This document shows positions 29,521-34,053 of a DNA stretch of 34,053 nt, piece by piece. Numbering within the stretch: position 1 is the stretch's first letter; every line of letters begins with the position of its first letter. Source of the DNA: a virus; the IMG/VR virus record IMGVR_UViG_3300048115_000622, positions 1 through 34,053 of that record. The stretch is one strand, 5' to 3'. The position numbers and the translations under genes were made by a program. The notes under the pieces are model-generated. The model was not told the origin of the DNA. It saw only the letters and a list, made by a program, of their open reading frames with translations, and did not search any database.

Positions 29521-29901
29521 TCAATCACTATCACTTGTTCTTACCTCTGCTTCACTTAGTAAATCAGCGTATGTGTTGTCCGTTATTTCAACTTCATGTT
29601 TATCTTTTTGACCACACACATTTTTTCCTAGCCAAACTAACATAGTTGCATTACCATCAACCCCAGTTCCTGATTTTCCTAAAGCACATTGAATTTGTGC
29701 CATTTTAATATTTGCCTCTTGATAGCTATTTCTTACCGATCTAAATTTTCGGGGTTTTCCGTCTTTATCCTTATAATTTTCTGCAACCCATTTATATAAT
29801 TTTTCAGTTGCAATATCCAATTTTTTTGTTATCGAGGCTACGTTGTAACCCAATCTACAACACTGTTCAAATAAATCTTTATCTACTAATTTCTTTTTCA
29901 T
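29521..29901 (-). CDS. terS: Terminase small subunit (putative)
   Basis: 126 residues with an N-terminal helix-turn-helix (LFEQCCRLGYNVASITKKL, then IATEKLYKWV) and a helical oligomerisation region, then KMAQIQCALGKSG and ATMLVWLGKNVCGQKDKHEV, the end pattern common in small terminases (WLGKN...GWK/QKD). It recognises the pac or cos site for TerL, 40 bp downstream. AAGGG precedes the ATG. Confidence 0.8.
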   Translation of the reverse strand: MKKKLVDKDLFEQCCRLGYNVASITKKLDIATEKLYKWVAENYKDKDGKPRKFRSVRNSYQEANIKMAQIQCALGKSGTGVDGNATMLVWLGKNVCGQKDKHEVEITDNTYADLLSEAEVRTSDSD

Positions 29902-29903
29902 AA

Positions 29904-30317
29904 TTAAACCCTTTTAGTTGGTGCTGAAAAGTAAAAACCCATAATATACATAGTGCATGGTATCAAAATTGGCGGCATTACTAGCCCATTAACTTCCTTA
30001 AATACAATATCTGCATCACCTGTAAATATACTCATAATAAACCCGTGCGATTCAATGTATGGCACATAAAAAGGAATATTTGTATATGCAGCAATTACGG
30101 GATATAAAACTACAGAAAATACTAGTGTTAAAGCTATTATTCTCCGTGTCCATTGATAGAATTTATTATTTGATGCTCTGTTTTGTATCTTGTCTTTAGC
30201 TAATAACTCTTGCTGTTGTTTTTTAATCTCTGCTTGATTTTCTATGTGTGTTTTTATTAAACCAACACCCGAACCAATTATTAATGATGTCATATCTAAA
30301 CCTAAATTAAAGCTCAT
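29904..30317 (-). CDS. Membrane protein, holin-like
   Basis: 137 residues from ATG 30317, which has GAGGTGG seven bases upstream inside the previous gene; a frame from 30335 is less likely. A weak hydrophobic N-terminal segment, then a Lys/Gln coiled coil (ENQAEIKKQQQELLAKDKIQ), then two clear membrane spans (about 61-83 and 111-131). The topology, and the place just before the terminases, suit a holin of the three-span type, but I cannot confirm the family. No endolysin gene was recognised nearby. Confidence 0.6.
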   Translation of the reverse strand: MSFNLGLDMTSLIIGSGVGLIKTHIENQAEIKKQQQELLAKDKIQNRASNNKFYQWTRRIIALTLVFSVVLYPVIAAYTNIPFYVPYIESHGFIMSIFTGDADIVFKEVNGLVMPPILIPCTMYIMGFYFSAPTKRV

Positions 30318-30744
30318 GTATAAACCACCTCTCATATAAATTTGTATTTAAATTTGTATTTACCCATGGCTTATACAGATATTTATGTGAATCTAGATTG
30401 TTTTTTCTAATTAGGTCATCTTTTGTTTTTTTATCTTCTATTATAATATCTATAGCTTGTAAGGTGCTTACATTATCAACAGTTTTAATAAAATAAATAT
30501 CATTTCTTGATAAATTATAATCAGATATAATACTCTCTAATGATTTATAATATGCACCTCTGTAAAAAAACTTTGAATTTATATATATATCTTTTATTTT
30601 TTTTCTTTCTTTCCCTCTTAGACGATCAAGGACTTTATTCCTGATTATTTTATTAACATCTAAACTTAAAAAATTATGAATCATCTGTTGTAAATTACCC
30701 GATCTGGGTTGTAAGTATTCATTAATTATATCTTGTTTAGTCAT
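30307..30744 (-). CDS. Hypothetical basic protein, HTH-like segment
   Basis: 145 residues, basic and helical. Residues 60-85 read FFYRGAYYKSLESIISDYNL, then SRNDIYFI, which resembles the short DNA-binding helix pairs (NUMOD-like) attached to homing endonucleases, but no nuclease domain is present. GGGAGG precedes the ATG. It lies between ssb and the holin-like gene. A regulator or packaging/replication accessory is possible; unproven. Confidence 0.55.
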   Translation of the reverse strand: MTKQDIINEYLQPRSGNLQQMIHNFLSLDVNKIIRNKVLDRLRGKERKKIKDIYINSKFFYRGAYYKSLESIISDYNLSRNDIYFIKTVDNVSTLQAIDIIIEDKKTKDDLIRKNNLDSHKYLYKPWVNTNLNTNLYERWFIHEL

Positions 30745-30758
30745 TGTAACCTCCCATT

Positions 30759-31154
30759 TTAAAAAGGTATTTCCCCACCAAAGTTATTAAAATTCATTTC
30801 TTTATTTTCAGTTTTTACACTGCTTTTTTTATCTCCTCCTATAAATTGAAATTCTTTCAAATTTATTGATGTTTTGCTTTTTTTATTCCCTTGGTTATCT
30901 TCCCATAAATTAGTTTTAAGTTTTCCCTCTATATAAAGCTGTGTTCCCTTATCACAATATTGTTGTATTAATTCTGCTTGCTTGCCGAACGCTACAATAT
31001 TATGCCATTCTGTACTCTTGACATAATTTCCTGTTCTATCTTTGTATTTTTCATTTGTTGCGATGCTAAAATTACAAACTTTAAAACTTCCATCTTTAAG
31101 CTCTGGTTTTCTGCCAACTGTTCCCAAAATAGTTACTTTATTTATTCCCACCAT
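30759..31154 (-). CDS. ssb: Single-stranded DNA-binding protein
   Basis: 131 residues with a full OB fold: INKVTILGTVGRKPELK, then FSIATNEKYKDRTGNYVKSTEWHNIVAFGKQAELI, then YCDKGTQLYIEGKL. A short linker leads to the C-terminal tip GGEIPF, close to the DDDIPF tip that host SSB uses to recruit repair and replication proteins, though with one acid only. AGAGG precedes the ATG, which overlaps the upstream stop. It should serve replication and work with RecT. Confidence 0.93.
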   Translation of the reverse strand: MVGINKVTILGTVGRKPELKDGSFKVCNFSIATNEKYKDRTGNYVKSTEWHNIVAFGKQAELIQQYCDKGTQLYIEGKLKTNLWEDNQGNKKSKTSINLKEFQFIGGDKKSSVKTENKEMNFNNFGGEIPF

Positions 31155-31468
31155 TTATTAAATCCTCTTTTTAATTCCCTGCATTTATTGATGATTCGAA
31201 TTAATTCAAATATTCCAAGTGAAACAATGAATCCCCAAACTGGAGTATTAAGTAATAAACAACTTAATATCGATAATAATAAAGTACCCACAAATATATC
31301 TGTAATGCTATAATTTTTACTTAGCAAGTAACGCCACAAGAAACCTATTCCAGCAATAATTATCCCTACCCACAAAGGAGCTTTTAAAAGCAAAAGTGTT
31401 AAAACTGCTATAATTCCAACACTAATCAAGCTTTCTTTTATAATTTTTTTATTAAATTTAATATTCAT
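31142..31468 (-). CDS. Small membrane protein with four hydrophobic segments
   Basis: 108 residues from ATG 31468, chosen because GAGGAG lies just upstream; a frame from 31549 would overlap the 49-residue gene. Hydrophobic segments at about 14-30, 32-50, 57-75 and 78-96 are joined by short loops, two of them carrying a similar L-L-x-(K/N)-(A/T)-P-(L/V)-W word, suggesting an internal duplication. Basic ends (KKIIK, KCRELKRG). No family recognised. It couples into ssb by overlap. Confidence 0.65.
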   Translation of the reverse strand: MNIKFNKKIIKESLISVGIIAVLTLLLLKAPLWVGIIIAGIGFLWRYLLSKNYSITDIFVGTLLLSILSCLLLNTPVWGFIVSLGIFELIRIINKCRELKRGFNKWWE

Positions 31469-31478
31469 ATTATTCTCC

Positions 31479-31628
31479 TCACCAAATATTTTTTTTGATT
31501 GCATTTTTAATAAGCTTTTCCAGTATCGAATTGGGGATACAAAGAACATCTTTTAAAGATAATTTGCCATTATCTCTAAACGCATATAATAGCTCTCGTG
31601 ACAATTTCCATTCTGTTTTATTTTCCAT
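31479..31628 (-). CDS. Small protein (49 aa) between HEAT-like and membrane genes
   Basis: ATG at 31626-31628 overlaps the last eleven bases of the HEAT-like membrane gene, and AGGA lies eight bases upstream. TGA at 31479-31481 is followed ten bases later by the next start. The product is one helical domain with ELLYAFRDNGKLSLKDVLCI, then SILEKLIKNA, possibly a small DNA- or protein-binding fold. It closes an otherwise empty ~150-bp gap in a tightly packed operon. Confidence 0.65.
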   Translation of the reverse strand: MENKTEWKLSRELLYAFRDNGKLSLKDVLCIPNSILEKLIKNAIKKNIW

Positions 31629-32091
31629 ATTTTAAATCCTCACTTGTTAAACTTTCTAATTTATTTTTAATATTAAAATATTTTCTTGATTCGTTTTTTA
31701 TATCTTCGTTTTCATCTTCTAAGGATACTTGTGTAAAACCAAGACATTGATAAGCCTCTAATCTAATTTGCCAATGATCATCTTGTGTAGCTTGTTTGTA
31801 GTTTTTATAGCCCAACGCTCTATAAGCGTTCCTTCTAATTTGCCAAGATTTATCATTCAAGTACTGTTCTGTAAACCCAGAAGATTGATACATGTACAGA
31901 CGTATCAAATTATAATTATCGATATCATCGTCAATAATATGAGTGTTTATTATTCGATGAGGTGGAGAGTAAAGAGTGGAATATGAGGGGGTAGTAAAAG
32001 ATTGCCATGTAACATACAACAATAAACCAATAATTATTAAAATGGCTGGAATAGCAATAAGCAATAAACCATAAAGTTCATTCGTCTTCAT
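31618..32091 (-). CDS. HEAT-like repeat protein, membrane-anchored paralogue
   Basis: 157 residues. One N-terminal membrane helix (about 8-28) is followed by a polar linker (TTPSYSTLYSPPHR), then four repeats of the same type as in the protein at 4427: LIRLYMYQSSGFTEQYL, WQIRRNAYRALGYKNYKQA, WQIRLEAYQCLGFTQVSLE, and the cap DIKNESRKYFNIKNKLE. The cap is nearly identical in both proteins. Positive charge is at the N-terminus, so the repeats may face the periplasm, although this rule is weak here. Translationally coupled to its upstream gene through ATGA. Confidence 0.78.
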   Translation of the reverse strand: MKTNELYGLLLIAIPAILIIIGLLLYVTWQSFTTPSYSTLYSPPHRIINTHIIDDDIDNYNLIRLYMYQSSGFTEQYLNDKSWQIRRNAYRALGYKNYKQATQDDHWQIRLEAYQCLGFTQVSLEDENEDIKNESRKYFNIKNKLESLTSEDLKYGK

Positions 32092-32240
32092 TTTAATTCA
32101 TCTCCTGCAAGCCCCTTGTAATACTCTTCGAGAGCATCTATTTCTATATCCTCATTATTTTCATTCCCTATAATAAATAGCAAAATCAATATAAAAACAA
32201 ACAACATAAAAAACATAAAAACATTTAAAAATATAATCAT
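32088..32240 (-). CDS. Single-span small membrane protein
   Basis: 50 residues from ATG 32240, chosen for its excellent GGAGGAATT ribosome site; a longer frame from 32324 lacks one. A hydrophobic helix at about 3-27 is followed by an acidic tail (ENNEDIEIDALEEYY). It shares the ATGA overlap with the HEAT-like membrane protein, so they may act together at the membrane. No family recognised. Confidence 0.65.
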   Translation of the reverse strand: MIIFLNVFMFFMLFVFILILLFIIGNENNEDIEIDALEEYYKGLAGDELK

Positions 32241-32324
32241 TTTTAATTCCTCCATATAAAGATTTTTTTTATTAAATTTGACATGAATAATTTTTGTTTT
32301 TCTAAAAAAATAATTTGAAAACAT

Positions 32325-32343
32325 ACTAAAATTGCATAAATTT
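32325..32343 (-). promoter_or_regulatory. Degenerate third copy of the late-promoter palindrome (tentative)
   Basis: On the minus strand TTTATGCAATTTTAGTATG resembles the conserved block of the two late elements with two single-base deletions. It lies in a 127-bp gene-free stretch before the 50-residue membrane gene. No TATAAT stands at the matching distance, so the assignment is weak. Confidence 0.25.
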
Positions 32344-32367
32344 CAATGACGGATAAAATAAAATCAA

Positions 32368-32760
32368 TCATAATAATTCACCCATATAATGATAATTTGC
32401 GTAATTCTTTTTGCCTTTTTCTCTTATTTCGATATATCCATTTTCCGACCATACTTTATTTACAGTTAACGCATGTATGTGCGAGTCTTCTTTGTAAACG
32501 CTATCTAATAATGCTTTTAGCAAATTGTCGCAGTCTGGTCGTTTTTGATGCGGTTTACCCACCATTTCTTTTTGTTTTTTCTTAGAAAATGAACTGGGTA
32601 TTTGTATGCCAAAAGTTATGTGATCATAGTTATCAACTTTGATATTTAAACGCCTGCATTCGTCTTTAAATTCGAGATATTTAAGAACGCAAGGGCGTTT
32701 TTTCCATCTATCAGAGCGGGTCATTCTAGGTGCAGGGCATGGGTCAATAGCGTAAATCAT
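32368..32760 (-). CDS. rusA: RusA-type Holliday junction resolvase
   Basis: 130 residues. N-terminal PCPAPRMTRSDRWKKRPCV is the RusA start pattern. The catalytic region reads KRPDCDNLLKALLD, then EDSHI, giving Asp76, Asp78, Lys82 and Asp92 as counterparts of the three acids and lysine of E. coli RusA. It cuts four-way junctions that form during replication and RecE/RecT recombination, so the DNA can be packaged. The ATG overlaps the previous stop (ATGA). Confidence 0.9.
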   Translation of the reverse strand: MIYAIDPCPAPRMTRSDRWKKRPCVLKYLEFKDECRRLNIKVDNYDHITFGIQIPSSFSKKKQKEMVGKPHQKRPDCDNLLKALLDSVYKEDSHIHALTVNKVWSENGYIEIREKGKKNYANYHYMGELL

Positions 32761-33050
32761 CTCTTATCCCTCTTTTTGTTTATTTTCCGTTCATTGATAT
32801 ATCTAATAACCTCAGACTTATTCGCTCTAAATGGATTATCTGGACATGTAGCAATTTGACCCCTATTCATTAGATTACTAACAGTACTTCCACATCGATC
32901 TATCATAATAGCTATCTGATCTCTAGTAAGTTGAATATCATCATCTCTGTTGACACTTTCATTTAATAGCTGAATCTCTTGCTTTAATCCCTCAATCGCT
33001 CCACTCAATAGTTGAATATCGTTCTTAGTTGCTATCTGTGCTAGTTCCAT
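32757..33050 (-). CDS. Small helix-turn-helix protein
   Basis: 97 residues. The first 35 are coiled coil (LKQEIQLLNESV), then LTRDQIAIMIDRCGSTVSNL and the wing PFRANKSEVIRYINE, which is the layout of excisionase- or MerR-like winged helix proteins. It may be a regulator of the replication/late genes, or the missing excisionase, though it lies far from int. AAAGG precedes the ATG. Confidence 0.65.
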   Translation of the reverse strand: MELAQIATKNDIQLLSGAIEGLKQEIQLLNESVNRDDDIQLTRDQIAIMIDRCGSTVSNLMNRGQIATCPDNPFRANKSEVIRYINERKINKKRDKR

Positions 33051-33082
33051 TTGTTAACCTTTTGTTTCTTTTTCTTTCGTGT

Positions 33083-33649
33083 TTATACTGCTATCTTTAA
33101 ACTACTATCGTCTTTTAAATTCTTGTTATTTGTTGTGATGTAATCGCAATAAATTTTATTTAATCTTGTTTTTACTGGTGAATCGGGGTAAGGATCACCA
33201 GTTGGGACATTATCAAGACCATCTGGTAAGTTCTGATACTCTGCGATAAACTTTTTCTCCATTGATCTGTGTTGTTCTGTTGTCATTGTGCAAATTCTAT
33301 AATATCCACCAAGTAATTTTACAACATGATAAATCCTTTCATCTTGCCATTGAACTTGTGATGTTTTGCCATAGCGAGTGACAGTATTCATCAAAACTTG
33401 ATACGCTTTAGCTCCATTACTACTTGAATTAACTTCATCATTAGCACCGCAGTATTTACGAATCTCTGCAACAGTAGGCATATTTGAGTAGACTCTATTT
33501 TTTAATATTTTTACTACGCCCTCTAAAAAAGTCTCATCTTCGATATCATCTAACGCCATGTAGTACATACGAATATCTAGATCAGATAATTCATGCCTGA
33601 AATTGTTAGCTAAAAAAGTTATTCCGTGTTTCAGTGTTTTCTTTTCCAT
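33083..33649 (-). CDS. Replication-associated protein in the helicase-loader position
   Basis: 188 residues, helical. The N-terminal half (FLANNFRHELSDLDIRMYYM, then MPTVAEIRKYCG) and the C-terminal WQDERIYHVVKLLGGYYRIC are typical of the phage replication proteins that follow an O-like initiator, in the place where lambda P loads DnaB. I cannot show a DnaB-binding motif, so the loader role is inferred from gene order. It follows the initiator stop by 16 bases, with GGAG before the ATG. Confidence 0.6.
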   Translation of the reverse strand: MEKKTLKHGITFLANNFRHELSDLDIRMYYMALDDIEDETFLEGVVKILKNRVYSNMPTVAEIRKYCGANDEVNSSSNGAKAYQVLMNTVTRYGKTSQVQWQDERIYHVVKLLGGYYRICTMTTEQHRSMEKKFIAEYQNLPDGLDNVPTGDPYPDSPVKTRLNKIYCDYITTNNKNLKDDSSLKIAV

Positions 33650-33665
33650 TATTTTCTCCTTTATT

Positions 33666-34053
33666 TTAAAGATTGTCCCAAATTCTCAAATTATGGTCTG
33701 TTAAAGCATTACCCATTAATTTTTTGCTAGAGTTAGTAGCTAACTTCGTAGTATTAGCAGTAAAGTTATTTTGATTTGAATAAAACGACCTCCAGTTGCT
33801 CACTGTGGCGTTTTCTATAATTTCCAACCTAAGACTAAGGTCAAACGAATTAATCTTCTTCACGAGCAATTGTATAGCCCTAGAAGTCAATTTATGTTTA
33901 TTCTCTTTTCTCATTTCTAAATAATCTTGAAAAGCATCATGTAAAGTTGAATCTAAGTCTAATTTCCAGTTGTAATCTTTAGATTTTAGTTTGATTACTT
34001 TTTGTTCTTCATTTAAACCTAAAACAGAGTCCTTTTTTTTATTTATTTTTTTT
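33666..34053 (-). CDS. Replication initiator, O-like (C-terminal part; gene crosses the contig join)
   Basis: This is the end of the gene that starts at 537. Unique coding sequence is 33666-33926 (86 codons and stop), because 33927-34053 repeats 1-127. The join is in frame: 537 + 261 = 798 bases, 265 residues. The C-terminal ~110 residues are helical, with WKLDLDSTLHDAFQDYLEMR, then LTSRAIQLLVKKI, then SNWRSFY, and the final LMGNALTDHNLRIWDNL. In O-type proteins this end contacts the helicase loader, and the presumed loader follows directly. Confidence 0.8.
   Translation of the reverse strand, partial: KKINKKKDSVLGLNEEQKVIKLKSKDYNWKLDLDSTLHDAFQDYLEMRKENKHKLTSRAIQLLVKKINSFDLSLRLEIIENATVSNWRSFYSNQNNFTANTTKLATNSSKKLMGNALTDHNLRIWDNL
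33927..34053. repeat. Terminal direct repeat (127 bp, identical to 1-127)
   Basis: The last 127 bases equal the first 127 exactly, and the match stops at the window end. The repeat falls inside the initiator gene, which is whole only if the ends are joined. An overlap of exactly 127 is a common assembler k-mer length, so this most likely marks a circular assembly, not a physical terminal repeat. Confidence 0.92.

Noticed and set aside
33927-34053. True physical terminal repeat like that of T7
   Set aside because: It is inside a coding gene far from the terminases, and its length equals a common assembly k-mer.

Overview
The window is one complete, strongly AT-rich temperate phage genome. Its first 127 bases are repeated exactly as its last 127 (1-127 = 33927-34053), and one gene reads in frame across that join, so the molecule is a circle, or a circularly permuted genome, of 33,926 bp. 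The virion genes are those of a short-tailed podovirus: a T7-type portal, two tail-tube proteins, a gp13-like acetyltransferase-fold protein, several large internal (ejection) proteins and a T7-type fibre N-terminus. Gene order and the small capsid proteins resemble the Bordetella phage BPP-1 group. No reverse transcriptase or diversity-generating retroelement was seen. The host is probably an AT-rich Gram-negative bacterium, inferred from the virion type, Shine-Dalgarno sites and the attachment site; I cannot name the genus.

Layout. (1) 539-1775 is the lysogeny switch: a Cro-like gene on the minus strand faces a LexA/CI-type repressor on the plus strand. The 322-bp control region between them holds two palindromes and a 64-bp octamer tandem repeat. 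(2) 2027-5526, plus strand, is an early accessory operon: RecE-type exonuclease, RecT annealing protein, and seven small proteins, including a HEAT-like repeat protein, a zinc-finger protein and a membrane protein. (3) 5528-7072 holds a small exported protein, a tyrosine integrase and attP. The attP core is the 3' end of a tmRNA (ssrA) gene, flanked by matched TGGGGT pairs that look like integrase arm sites.

(4) The whole lytic programme runs on the minus strand from Cro across the contig join down to 7168. The order is an O-like replication initiator carrying an iteron origin, a replication-associated protein, an HTH protein, RusA, small membrane proteins with a second HEAT-like protein, SSB, a holin-like protein and the terminases. 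Then come portal, scaffold, capsid, cement, tail tube and internal virion proteins, and last the fibre and tail-tip genes with a terminal set of membrane proteins. A near-identical promoter-like element (palindrome AATTGCAATT, 24 bp before a TATAAT box) sits immediately after terL and again after the last internal virion gene. It probably drives the head and fibre blocks as separate late transcripts.

The points I would look at first are the duplicated late promoter, the tmRNA attP with arm sites, the iteron origin inside the initiator gene, the paired soluble and membrane-anchored HEAT-like proteins, the octamer repeat before the repressor gene, and an ORF cut by a single in-frame ochre codon (7976-8275). 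Several genes under 50 codons were found by reading the sequence (2580-2720, 4296-4430, 31479-31628). No canonical endolysin was recognised.
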